From Fluviispira vulneris (lineage in GTDB: Bacteria; Bdellovibrionota_B; Oligoflexia; Silvanigrellales; Silvanigrellaceae): 64,000 bases of DNA. The translations under genes and the position numbers were made by a program. The notes under the pieces were generated by a model. That model was not told the origin of the DNA. It worked only from the letters and a program-made list of their open reading frames with translations, and did no database searches. Positions 26,385-34,989 of the stretch are shown in pieces. Every line of letters begins with the position of its first letter. Positions within the stretch are counted from its first letter, which is position 1. The stretch covers positions 1 through 64,000 of the forward strand of contig NZ_JACRSE010000005.1 of NCBI RefSeq assembly GCF_014281055.1, given 5' to 3'.

Positions 26385-28748
26385 ATGAAAAAAAATATAC
26401 GAAGCCTATTTTCGAAAAAGAGATTACTTCATTTTTTCTTTTTGCCAACATCATTTAAAACTGGCTTATTCATCTGTACTATATGCTTGTTTCTTTTACT
26501 AAGGCATTATTCATTACCCAAAAATGCATTAGATCTTGTTGGTCAATTAGAACGAGAACTCTACGACATTCGTTTTAAAATAAGAGGTCCGATCAAGTTA
26601 ACAGGAATTGTGGGAACATTGACAGCTGATGACAAAAGTATTGAAAAATTTGGACGGTGGCCATTCCCCAGAGATATTTATGAAAAAGCATTGCAAAATT
26701 TAAAAAAAGCAGGAGTAAAATGGATTGGTTTTGATGTCTTTTTTAGTGAGCCGCAAAGAAGATTTCTAGACGAAAGTATCCTTGATTTAAAACAAATTTA
26801 TACAGGAAAACACTTAAATTCAAAAGAGTTTGATAATACTTTATACAATTTGATGAACAATAGTCCTGGAGATTTTTCGCTTGGGAGGGGAATAGAAGAT
26901 TTTAAATCTATCACACAAGGATTTTATTTTATTGACCACAAGTCTCAACTCTTAAATTCTCAATACGATTGGCTTGCAAGTTTTCATCGCTTAAAAAATT
27001 CTGCAATCGACTTCGTTGATTTTCCTGCTGGTAAAAATATAAATCAGTATAAAGATTTAATGAGTTATGGTGCAGTCACAAACACTGATATTATTGCTGG
27101 AAAGTCACGCTATGTTGGCTTCGCAAACAATCAATCTGAATCCGATGGTCTCATCCGTAAAGCGGCTTTGGTCAAAGCTATTGAACCCACTGATAGTAAA
27201 GGAAATTCACATGGAAATGCCATCTTGGTGCCAAGTTTAGGACTGTCTCTTGCTGCTAATTACTTAGGCAGTGGCATTGTCGTCCACTTCGATGAAATAG
27301 GAATTGAAAGCATAGAGCTTTATCCGAGTGACAGTAAAAAACCACAAATAAAAATACCACTATTTTATGATGGGCAAGGTAAACTTCTTATCAATCACTA
27401 TGGTGAATTTGAGCAATTGCCCCAGCTGTCATTACATGATGCTTATGAAAATAAAATCCCAAAAGATGTCCCACCTATCCTTGTCTATGGAGGAACGGCT
27501 ACTGGTACAAACGACAAACGCCCCTCACCATTTGACGAAAATTTTGATGGAGTAGGCCATCATGTGACTGTTATTGAAAATATATTAACACAGAATTTTA
27601 TGAAAAGACCGTTATCAGCGCCTTTTTTAGAAATAGCACTCTTAATAGTAACTGGTATCCTTTTTTCCTTTATATTAAAACATATGAGTGCAATAAAATC
27701 AGCTATTTTTGTTGGAACATTTCTTATTTCTTTCTATTTAATTGATAAATATTTTCTATTTGGCAAAGGTAATTGGTTTTATGTAGGTATGTTTTATTTG
27801 CAAAGCTTTTCAATTTATTTTGGCATTACTATTTTTAAATATTTTACAGAAGAGCGGGAAAAGAAAAAAGTCAGAAGTGCATTTCAATATTACTTAAACC
27901 CAGCTGTAATAAACCAATTAATGGAACAACCAGATAAACTGAAACTTGGTGGAGAAAAAAAGAACTTAACAGTTTTTTTCTCCGACGTTAGAGGGTTCAC
28001 TACCATTAGCGAATCCCTTACCCCTGAAAAACTGACTGCTCTTTTAAATGAATATTTCACTCCTATGACAAAAATAATTCTTGATTCAAATGGACTTCTT
28101 GACAAATATATTGGCGATGCTGTTATGGCCGTTTGGGGTGCTCCTATTCCAATCGAAGATCATCCAGATCGGGCCGTTATGTCGAGTCTGAAAATGCTTG
28201 ATGAACTCGAGAATCTACAAAAAAAATGGGCTAGCGAAGGATTGCCCTTTCTCGATATAGGCATTGGTCTTAATACAGGTGATATGGTAGTTGGAAACAT
28301 GGGTAGCGATCAACGGTTTGACTACACAGTGCTTGGTGACGCTGTCAATTTAGGGGCACGCCTTGAAGGGATTAATAAAAACTATGGAACACGAATTATT
28401 TGTTCGGAGTTTACAAAAAATAGTCTCAAAAATCCTGAAAAATTTCTTTTGCGAGAGCTTGATATTATTCAAGTTAAAGGAAAAAATGAACCCGTCCGTA
28501 TATTTGAAGTTATGCGTTTTCAAGCAGCGGAAAGAGAACAAATCAAAGAACTCATTCAAGCATATGAGAGCGCCTTGAGTTTATATCGGGCCCAAAAGTG
28601 GAATGATGCTATCACTCAATTTAAAAATGCCTTAAAAATAAAGGCTGAAGACCCACCCAGTTTGGAATTTATCGAACGCTGCAACTATCTTAAAAAAGAA
28701 GGTGTCGATAAAAATTGGAATGGAGTATGGGTATTTAAAACAAAATAA
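26385..28748 (+). CDS. CHASE2-domain class III adenylate cyclase
   Basis: 787 residues. After a first membrane segment (about 25-45) comes an extracytoplasmic CHASE2 sensor containing WPFPRDIYEKAL and WIGFDVFFSEPQ. Three hydrophobic segments (about 410-490) lead to a cytoplasmic class III cyclase domain. The two metal-binding Asp are in FFSDVRGFT and KYIGDAVMAVWGAP; the Lys in LDKYIG and Thr/Asp in YTVLGDAVN suggest ATP rather than GTP as substrate. A C-terminal helical pair resembling a TPR (about 725-765) follows. It makes cyclic nucleotide in response to an unknown signal. Confidence 0.9.
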   Translation: MKKNIRSLFSKKRLLHFFFLPTSFKTGLFICTICLFLLLRHYSLPKNALDLVGQLERELYDIRFKIRGPIKLTGIVGTLTADDKSIEKFGRWPFPRDIYEKALQNLKKAGVKWIGFDVFFSEPQRRFLDESILDLKQIYTGKHLNSKEFDNTLYNLMNNSPGDFSLGRGIEDFKSITQGFYFIDHKSQLLNSQYDWLASFHRLKNSAIDFVDFPAGKNINQYKDLMSYGAVTNTDIIAGKSRYVGFANNQSESDGLIRKAALVKAIEPTDSKGNSHGNAILVPSLGLSLAANYLGSGIVVHFDEIGIESIELYPSDSKKPQIKIPLFYDGQGKLLINHYGEFEQLPQLSLHDAYENKIPKDVPPILVYGGTATGTNDKRPSPFDENFDGVGHHVTVIENILTQNFMKRPLSAPFLEIALLIVTGILFSFILKHMSAIKSAIFVGTFLISFYLIDKYFLFGKGNWFYVGMFYLQSFSIYFGITIFKYFTEEREKKKVRSAFQYYLNPAVINQLMEQPDKLKLGGEKKNLTVFFSDVRGFTTISESLTPEKLTALLNEYFTPMTKIILDSNGLLDKYIGDAVMAVWGAPIPIEDHPDRAVMSSLKMLDELENLQKKWASEGLPFLDIGIGLNTGDMVVGNMGSDQRFDYTVLGDAVNLGARLEGINKNYGTRIICSEFTKNSLKNPEKFLLRELDIIQVKGKNEPVRIFEVMRFQAAEREQIKELIQAYESALSLYRAQKWNDAITQFKNALKIKAEDPPSLEFIERCNYLKKEGVDKNWNGVWVFKTK

Positions 28749-28758
28749 AGGATAAAAG

Positions 28759-29193
28759 ATGAGTTCGTTGAAAGAGAAATTAAAAGAAGATCTTAAAGTT
28801 GCGCTTAAGGAACAAAATAAAGAAGTTTTAGCTGTTGTTCGTATGTTAATCAGTGCTATTCAATATGGAGAAACAGCTGCTAAACCTATCCCTGAGTTTG
28901 ACTCTGTTTTGACATATCGTAAACAGTTGCTGGATTCGCTTGAAATGTTTCCAAAAGGAAGTGAAAAGCAAGTCCTGATAGAAAAAGAATTGCAAATTGT
29001 CGAAAGATATATGCCTAAAGCTCCTAGCGAAGAAGAATTGCTGCAAATTATAAAAGATAAAATAAACTCAGTTCCAAAAGATGAAAAAATAAATATGGGT
29101 CTTATTATGAAAGATTTAAAACAAAGTTTCCCCACCTGTGATGGGAAAATGGTGATGGGATTGATTCAAAAAGAAATTGCTTTGCGAAAGTGA
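28759..29193 (+). CDS. GatB/YqeY domain protein
   Basis: 144 residues, the usual YqeY length, with the conserved pattern LKEDLKVALKEQNKEVLAVVRMLISAI at the start and the GKMVMGLIQKEI ending shared with the GatB tail domain. Function in the cell is not settled; the domain is thought to help tRNA binding in amidotransferases. It follows the cyclase gene by 10 bases with AAAGGA before the ATG, so it is likely in the same transcript. No GatA/GatB genes are nearby. Confidence 0.9.
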   Translation: MSSLKEKLKEDLKVALKEQNKEVLAVVRMLISAIQYGETAAKPIPEFDSVLTYRKQLLDSLEMFPKGSEKQVLIEKELQIVERYMPKAPSEEELLQIIKDKINSVPKDEKINMGLIMKDLKQSFPTCDGKMVMGLIQKEIALRK

Positions 29194-29203
29194 AATGGAA
29201 TTT

Positions 29204-29665
29204 TTAATTTTCAAAGGTGTATTGAAGTTTTAGTCCCATTGTCATCTTTGTTAGATCTCCGATTTCAAATGAATTTTCAGATTCACTTTGATTTTTGCCA
29301 TAAAAATTGGGTCTTGGCACATAAGTGAAAAGTGGCTCAGCATGAAATCCTGGTTGATCGAATTTATTCACATGTCTATTGCCCGAACCACAATCTGACA
29401 GAGACAGTTCAATCACACCAACCATGGCACCTAATCCTGCACCTATCAAAGTTGCTGTTGCTATTTTTGCGGGCACTTTATCAGAGGTCTCATTGGCTAT
29501 TAAAACCAAAGCTCCAACTCCCGCACCAATTCCTGCACCAAATAGGGTGTCACGAAAAAGAATAGGACCTACTTCACATTGTGCCTGAGCAGATTGCCAA
29601 CTTGGAACAAGGAAAAGGAAAGCTGATGCTAATATTGTTAAGCCTTTTTTAGAAATAAATTTCAT
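29204..29665 (-). CDS. exported glycine-zipper protein
   Basis: A signal peptide starts at the internal Met (29665): MKFISKKG followed by a hydrophobic core and cleavage after AQA. Two Gly/Ala-rich segments, LFGAGIGAGVGALVLIA and LIGAGLGAMVGVI, form glycine-zipper helices typical of small membrane-associated periplasmic or outer-membrane proteins. The longer frame from 29743 adds a second hydrophobic stretch and is less likely. The rest, around PRPNFYG, is unrecognised. It converges on yqeY with 10 bases between the stops. Confidence 0.6.
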   Translation of the reverse strand: MKFISKKGLTILASAFLFLVPSWQSAQAQCEVGPILFRDTLFGAGIGAGVGALVLIANETSDKVPAKIATATLIGAGLGAMVGVIELSLSDCGSGNRHVNKFDQPGFHAEPLFTYVPRPNFYGKNQSESENSFEIGDLTKMTMGLKLQYTFEN

Positions 29666-29792
29666 TTTTAAACCAATTTTATAAAAATACAAAACGAATA
29701 AACAAACCAAGAGGAGAATAACTGAGAATATTTCATTTTGCAATGGTGATATTGCTATAATTAAATAGCAATCGTATTTTCTGCAAGATCAA

Positions 29793-30245
29793 TTACTCAC
29801 CTTCATCAGTCAATTTTTTTTGCAAAGTTTTAATAAACTCAGCATCATAATCTGCTGCTATGACACTGTCGTCAATACCACCATTGGAGATATATTGAAC
29901 GGCAAGTTGAAGAAAGTTTTTCTCTCCTCCATCGTTCAATAATTTTACTGCGTTTGGAAAGACATACCAATTTAAAGTTATTTTCTCTCCTAATAAATTA
30001 AATACTAATGGCAATTCTTCTTCACTGCTTGCAATAAATTCTAGTAAATATTTTGTATTCACATTTTTGTTTATATGCCAATCAAATTTATCATGCCGAA
30101 TTAATTTATTCTTATTAATAATTTCTTTTAAATCATTTTTATCCAACGAGACTTCAACAATTTTATTATCTAACAAAGCAAACATAACTTTGAATGCATT
30201 ATTAGATAATTTTATTTTTGTAAATAAAAGCAATTTAGCTTTCAT
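29793..30245 (-). CDS. hypothetical protein
   Basis: 150 residues from ATG 30245 (AGGGAAA upstream; the GTG at 30260 is less likely). It appears soluble and mixed alpha/beta, with a KMTLN-like hydrophobic beta segment (EKITLNWYVF) and an acidic C-terminus (KLTDEGE). No motif or family recognised. It follows the cystathionine beta-synthase-like gene by 25 bases on the same strand and may be co-transcribed. Confidence 0.55.
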   Translation of the reverse strand: MKAKLLLFTKIKLSNNAFKVMFALLDNKIVEVSLDKNDLKEIINKNKLIRHDKFDWHINKNVNTKYLLEFIASSEEELPLVFNLLGEKITLNWYVFPNAVKLLNDGGEKNFLQLAVQYISNGGIDDSVIAADYDAEFIKTLQKKLTDEGE

Positions 30246-30270
30246 ATTTTCCCTATTCACTTAATAAATT

Positions 30271-31254
30271 TTATTTAGAAAATTTATTATTTGGTAAAAC
30301 CGCTTGCTTAAAATTTAATTTAGACAACCATTCGTTGTCCATCAGTTTTGTCATATAATTACGGATTCCATCGGGCAGAATAACTACAATTTTAGAACCC
30401 TTAGGGACAGTTTCAATTATTGCATTCACACCATATAAGGCTGTTCCTGAACTTCCACCACACAAAAAGCCTTCTTCACGAATGGCTCTACGCGCCCAAA
30501 CAAAACTTGGCTCATCCGTAGTTTTTATCCATTTGTCGATTAGATTGCAATCCAAAACTTTTGGGAAAAAATCATACCCAATTCCTTCAACTTGATAAGT
30601 CCCAACTTCGGTGCCCCCACCTAAGATACTGCCCACAGGATCACAACCAACAATTTGACAAGAAGGTTTTAACTCTTTAAATCTTCTAGCTATTCCGGTA
30701 ATTGTTCCCCCTGTTCCAGCCCCCGCTACTAAATAGTCTGGCACCATACCAAGATCATCAATAATTTCTTGCGCTGTAAATTTATAGTGGGCTTCACAAT
30801 TTGAAGGGTTTGCATACTGATCAAGGACATGCGCATTTGGTAGCTCTTTTGCTAAACGATTTGCTACAGAAATATGGCTTTCTGGCGCGTCATACGCTGC
30901 TTCGGTTGGTGTTCTTATTATTTCTGCTCCTAGAGCCGCAAGCACAACTTGTTTTTCTTTGCTCATTTTCTCAGGCAAGGTAATGATAACTTTATATCCG
31001 AGAACTGCTCCCGCCAACGCAATGCCAATACCCGTGTTCCCACTTGTTGGCTCTATCAAAATATCGCCTGGTTTTATTCTCCCAGAATTTTGCGCATCCA
31101 AAACCATTTGATAACCAATTCTATCTTTAACAGATCCTCCTGGATTTAAAAACTCACATTTTGCATAGACCTCAACCCCATCTTTTTTAAAGAGACGATT
31201 GATTTTTACCAAAGGAGTTCTACCTATTGCTTCAAGAATATTTTTTGTTTGCAT
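30271..31254 (-). CDS. PLP-dependent cystathionine beta-synthase/cysteine synthase
   Basis: 327 residues with the fold-type II signatures: PGGSVKDR with the PLP-binding Lys, EPTSGNTGIGIA, GAGTGGTITG and the C-terminal CGGSSG. The PEKMSKEKQVVL stretch and GCDPVGSIL are closer to cystathionine beta-synthase than to CysK, although there is no C-terminal CBS-pair domain. It uses serine or O-acetylserine and a thiol to build cystathionine or cysteine. ATG 31254 has GGAAGG upstream; the extra 38 residues of the open frame are rejected. It is divergent from the methyltransferase at 31328, 73 bases away. Confidence 0.85.
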   Translation of the reverse strand: MQTKNILEAIGRTPLVKINRLFKKDGVEVYAKCEFLNPGGSVKDRIGYQMVLDAQNSGRIKPGDILIEPTSGNTGIGIALAGAVLGYKVIITLPEKMSKEKQVVLAALGAEIIRTPTEAAYDAPESHISVANRLAKELPNAHVLDQYANPSNCEAHYKFTAQEIIDDLGMVPDYLVAGAGTGGTITGIARRFKELKPSCQIVGCDPVGSILGGGTEVGTYQVEGIGYDFFPKVLDCNLIDKWIKTTDEPSFVWARRAIREEGFLCGGSSGTALYGVNAIIETVPKGSKIVVILPDGIRNYMTKLMDNEWLSKLNFKQAVLPNNKFSK

Positions 31255-31327
31255 TTTTATACCTTCCCATGCGACAACCTGTCGTCGCGTATTTTTAGAA
31301 TCAACTTCTAACTCAAAAAGGGTTACA

Positions 31328-32626
31328 ATGTCCAAACAAAGCACAAAATACCAAACTACAAAACTCAACTTAGCAAGAGGGCTTCGCTTTCGTATTGGAG
31401 AAGATGGTAATATATATGCATCTATTTCAAGTTCATCGGGTGAATTTTATATCGCACCTGAAGTTTTGACCTTTTTGTGCTTTTTAACAGACAACAACAA
31501 AGTAACAGATATAGATCTCATTCCTAACAAAATAAAGAAACAATATAATAATCTTTTAAATAACATTCCAAACAAAGAAGAATGCAAAGAATTATTAAAT
31601 GATCTTATTGGCGCAGGAGTTGTCATCAGCTCAAATGCAGAGAATTCTCGCCATCTACATGAGGATGGTTTCGGTGACCCTTGGATTCAATGGGCTATGA
31701 TCTCTGATAATATGCGGTCGAACGCATATTTTGCTGCATTAAAGCAAGTTCTTACAAATCATTCTATCGTTCTGGATGTGGGTGCAGGAACAGGTCTTCT
31801 GTCAGCACAAGCATTATCGCTTGGAGCAAAAAAAGTCATTGCTATAGAAGAAACTAAAATAGCAGAAAATATTAAACCTATCTTTACAAAGTTAGGTCTT
31901 GAAACCAGTGCTAAGAATTTTATATTGCACAACACTAATAGTTTTGATGTTGAAATAAATGAACCGATTACAAATGTTGTAAGCGAACTTTTTGGCAATG
32001 ATCCTTTCCAAGAGGGAGTGATTCCCACTCTCAGAGAAATTGGCTCACGCTTTGTTGGCAAACAAATTACATATATTCCAAATAAAGTCTCAGTATTTTT
32101 TAATTTAATTGAATTGAATAATCACCCAGTTTTGCATAGAATCAAAGCATTTAATAAGCTCAAAGCAGATTCCAATAAGATTAATTTTACTGAAAAGTTT
32201 ATGCATGCTGCTGCAAGTAAATTAGATTTAAATTCTATTTCATTTCCGATTGCCTTAAATGCAAATGATTTTAAATATCTGGCAAAAACTTGTGCATTGG
32301 GTGCAACACGTCTAGATCCTCCACCTGTTTATAGTTCAGATTTAACGAAACATCCACTCTATGGAAAAAAAGAAATTATTATTGAAGAAGATTGTGACAA
32401 TATTCTTGCTATTATTTGGTTTAGAGTCCATTTGACTCAGTCAATTACTATTTCATCAAATCCTAAAGAAGAAGATGCTTGTGAACACTGGAGTCCCATT
32501 GCCATACCACTTAAAAAACTTTTAAATAAACAAAATAAAATTGAAATTAAATATCAACTCAGTGAACAAGAAAATCTATTTTGCTGCGATATTTATCACA
32601 ATGAAGAAAAAATAGGATCAAGATGA
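31328..32626 (+). CDS. PRMT-type methyltransferase with PqqD-like N-terminal domain
   Basis: 432 residues. Residues about 18-100 look like a PqqD/RRE winged-helix domain: GLRFRIGEDGNIYASISS, then a YIAPEVLTFL turn, and ELLNDLIGAGVVI. Residues about 118-390 are a class I SAM methyltransferase of the protein-arginine type: DNMRSNAYFAAL, motif I VLDVGAGTGLLS (about 148-159), post-I AIEE, the double-E loop SELFGNDPFQEG with the PRMT E-x8-E spacing (E220, E229), and an EHW loop (387-388) matching the THW loop. PRMTs are uncommon in bacteria; RRE domains bind leader peptides in RiPP systems. Substrate unknown. AAGGG precedes ATG 31328; its last bases overlap the next gene. Confidence 0.7.
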   Translation: MSKQSTKYQTTKLNLARGLRFRIGEDGNIYASISSSSGEFYIAPEVLTFLCFLTDNNKVTDIDLIPNKIKKQYNNLLNNIPNKEECKELLNDLIGAGVVISSNAENSRHLHEDGFGDPWIQWAMISDNMRSNAYFAALKQVLTNHSIVLDVGAGTGLLSAQALSLGAKKVIAIEETKIAENIKPIFTKLGLETSAKNFILHNTNSFDVEINEPITNVVSELFGNDPFQEGVIPTLREIGSRFVGKQITYIPNKVSVFFNLIELNNHPVLHRIKAFNKLKADSNKINFTEKFMHAAASKLDLNSISFPIALNANDFKYLAKTCALGATRLDPPPVYSSDLTKHPLYGKKEIIIEEDCDNILAIIWFRVHLTQSITISSNPKEEDACEHWSPIAIPLKKLLNKQNKIEIKYQLSEQENLFCCDIYHNEEKIGSR

Positions 32627-33972
32627 AACCAGAAAAAGAGCAAAATATTGAAAAGCAAATTAAAAAACACATCTACGGAAAATCTCAATCTGCAATCGTA
32701 ACTTTTCCAACTGGTTTTGGTTCGACTGCTTTGCAAGAAGTCGAAGAAATTTTAAATAATCTTTGGTTTAAACAAAAGTTTAATAGCAAATGTACACTCT
32801 TAAAAAATGAAATTTTAATTGAAAATGTGCATATTTTTGCCTTAAATGAAATTCTCATGCGCAGTCTTTGCCTCACGGATCTTCGTCTTATTTTACTCGA
32901 AGAAAAAGCTGTTGGCAAAGAAGCTTTTGCTAAGCATTGTCAATCCATTGCTTGGGATTATTATTTACAGAAATCAATGTCACTCAAAGTGAAAGTCGAC
33001 TCAGTTGCGAGTAAAGCCTTTCACGAAAGCGGTCTAAAAGAAATTTTAGCAAATATTCTAAAAGACAAATGCCTCGAAATCGTGAGCGGAGAAAACACCA
33101 ACGAAACAACAGCTCTCTATGCGCAGCTGTATAAAGATAAATTAACCGTCAGTTTATCCCTCTGCGGTCAACCTCTGTATAAAAGAGGCTATCGTGGAAC
33201 ATTGAGTGCCAGTGCCCCCTTACGCGAAGATGCGGCTGCCTGCACAATCACAAAAGCATTTCAATTTCTACAGAAACACAAGCAAGATCTCAAAGCTCAG
33301 ACACTCATGCTCCCTTTTTCAGGAACAGGTACTTTTGCCTTCGAATATCTTTTGTCACAGCTTGCACACGCCCCTTGTTTACTTAATAGAGAGTATGCAA
33401 TTCAAAAAATGCCGCTTTTTAGAAAAGAAAATTTTTCATTTCTTCTAAAGAAAGCGAATGAGTTTTCTAAACTAAATCTATTAAACTCACTAGATAATCC
33501 ATTCCATATTCTCAGCATCGACAATGCAAAACAAGCAAACGCTGCATTTCTGGAAAACATTGAAAACTTTAAAAACAAACTCGACAATTCATTGCAGGAA
33601 TTATTTATTAATAGTTTTTATAAAAGTAACAGTTCCAACGAAAAAATATTGTGTGAAAACTTCTTAAAATTAAACATCGATGAGCTTTTGCAAAATGCAA
33701 ATTTTGGGAATGTCTTTCTTCCACTCAATCCCCCATACGGAATCCGCTTAAATGACAAAGGAAACTCAACGGTTTTCTACGCAAATGTAGGCAAAAAAGT
33801 TTCCGAAATTCGAGCAAAATTAAAAAATAATAACTCACATTTATTTGGCTTTATACTTTGTCCGAGTGAAGATTCCTGGTCCGCTTTTTGTAAATGCATG
33901 CGTGGAGCAGAACTCGAAACTTATCATTTTACCCAAGGTGGTATGGATATACGTGTGTGTATGTTTGTTTAA
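32623..33972 (+). CDS. RlmL-like rRNA guanine-N2 methyltransferase
   Basis: 449 residues. The N-terminal 130 or so residues suit a THUMP RNA-binding domain, and the C-terminal part is the UPF0020-type SAM methyltransferase with GQPLYKRGYRG, LMLPFSGTGTFAFEYL (motif I region) and the NPPYG catalytic motif. Members make m2G in 23S rRNA (RlmL/RlmK) or related sites. The last third has an acidic, Asn/Lys-rich linker. ATGA overlap with the PRMT-type gene shows translational coupling, so both may act on the translation machinery. Confidence 0.85.
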   Translation: MKPEKEQNIEKQIKKHIYGKSQSAIVTFPTGFGSTALQEVEEILNNLWFKQKFNSKCTLLKNEILIENVHIFALNEILMRSLCLTDLRLILLEEKAVGKEAFAKHCQSIAWDYYLQKSMSLKVKVDSVASKAFHESGLKEILANILKDKCLEIVSGENTNETTALYAQLYKDKLTVSLSLCGQPLYKRGYRGTLSASAPLREDAAACTITKAFQFLQKHKQDLKAQTLMLPFSGTGTFAFEYLLSQLAHAPCLLNREYAIQKMPLFRKENFSFLLKKANEFSKLNLLNSLDNPFHILSIDNAKQANAAFLENIENFKNKLDNSLQELFINSFYKSNSSNEKILCENFLKLNIDELLQNANFGNVFLPLNPPYGIRLNDKGNSTVFYANVGKKVSEIRAKLKNNNSHLFGFILCPSEDSWSAFCKCMRGAELETYHFTQGGMDIRVCMFV

Positions 33973-34039
33973 ATGATAAAATTTAATTAAATAAATTTAT
34001 TTTTCATATTTTCAAAATTTTCTTGATCTGTTTTTTTGA

Positions 34040-34138
34040 TTACAATTCATCGTCTTCAGTAGCGCCCCATTCAGTTAGAACAGTATTCGTTAATGGCAAG
34101 TACCATTGAAAATCAGGGTCATTTTCGTTACTAAACAT
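34040..34138 (-). CDS. short acidic peptide gene (32 codons)
   Basis: Too short for a normal ORF screen. The coding strand has TGGAGAT four bases before an ATG, then 32 codons to TAA. The peptide is acidic, with no Arg, Lys or Cys, has two Trp and one Tyr, and ends in a run of Glu/Asp. In-frame ATGs a few codons earlier could extend it by five or six residues but would overlap the ribosome-binding site. It lies between the convergent rRNA methyltransferase gene and the divergent glycosylase gene. It could be a real small protein or a peptide substrate for a nearby enzyme; no function is known. Confidence 0.5.
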   Translation of the reverse strand: MFSNENDPDFQWYLPLTNTVLTEWGATEDDEL

Positions 34139-34286
34139 TTTAATCTCCATCATAATGTTCAGCTAAGAATTAAAACAGCTTTGCTATTTACTCAAGCATT
34201 TATTACAGTAAACTTTGCTTTTACAAAAAGCGTTCTGCAATAAATGTGCTTTTATATTTTTTTATCTCATTGAGAGTGACTTTAAT

Positions 34287-34835
34287 ATGAACCACCTAGA
34301 TAGAAATTTCTTTAAACAAAATGCAACGGAACTCGCCCCAAAGCTCCTTGGCATGACGCTTTGTCACGTCAATTCTAAAGGTCTGCGCAAAACAGGAATC
34401 ATTGTCGAAACGGAAGCTTATATGCCAGACGACCCTGCTTGCCACGCTTCTCGGGGTAAAACCAAGCGCACTCTTCCCATGTTTGAGGAAGGTGGTATGA
34501 GCTATGTTTATCTTATCTATGGTATGTATTATTGCTTTAATATTGTTTCAGGCGAAAAAGACAGTGGTCAAGCAGTACTTATTCGTGCACTTGAAATTCC
34601 CAATTATCCCCATGCTAAAGAAGCCGCTGGTCCTGGTAAGCTTTGCCGTTACCTTGAGATTACAAAAGAACACAATGGTATTTTACTTGCAAAAGAAAAC
34701 AATCTTTGGTTAGAAAATTCAATAATAATTCCTAGATTCGAAATTGTAACCGCCCCGCGTATAGGAATTTCTGCAGGAAAAGAAAATCTGTGGAGATTTT
34801 ATATAAAAAATAACAACTCAATTAGTAAAAAATAA
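34287..34835 (+). CDS. 3-methyladenine DNA glycosylase (AAG/Mpg family)
   Basis: 182 residues. The family block is present: VETEAYMPDDPACHASRGKT with the catalytic Glu, then a YVYLIYGMYYCFNIV segment and VLIRALE, and AAGPGKLCRYLEI later. It removes alkylated and deaminated purines in base excision repair. The internal ATG (34287) matches the usual N-terminus; the open frame extends 24 codons upstream without family similarity. Upstream GAGAGTGAC is only a weak ribosome-binding site. Divergent from the peptide gene at 34138. Confidence 0.9.
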   Translation: MNHLDRNFFKQNATELAPKLLGMTLCHVNSKGLRKTGIIVETEAYMPDDPACHASRGKTKRTLPMFEEGGMSYVYLIYGMYYCFNIVSGEKDSGQAVLIRALEIPNYPHAKEAAGPGKLCRYLEITKEHNGILLAKENNLWLENSIIIPRFEIVTAPRIGISAGKENLWRFYIKNNNSISKK

Positions 34836-34989
34836 ATTATTTATTTTTTTAAATTTATCAAAAAAATTATTTATTATAAATAATCCTTCTTTAGAATATT
34901 TAGCGCAAAGAAATATTGAAATTGCAGCAAAGATAAAATATCATAGTTTAATAAAATTTCAAAAGTTATGAGAAAGGTAATCTTATAAC

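Noticed and set aside
32685-33587. Frames antisense to, or out of frame within, the RlmL-like gene
   Set aside because: No ribosome-binding sites, and the forward protein has conserved motifs throughout.
33990-34287. tRNA or small RNA in the gap before the glycosylase gene
   Set aside because: No cloverleaf or strong hairpin is present; the gap is explained by a short peptide gene and promoters.
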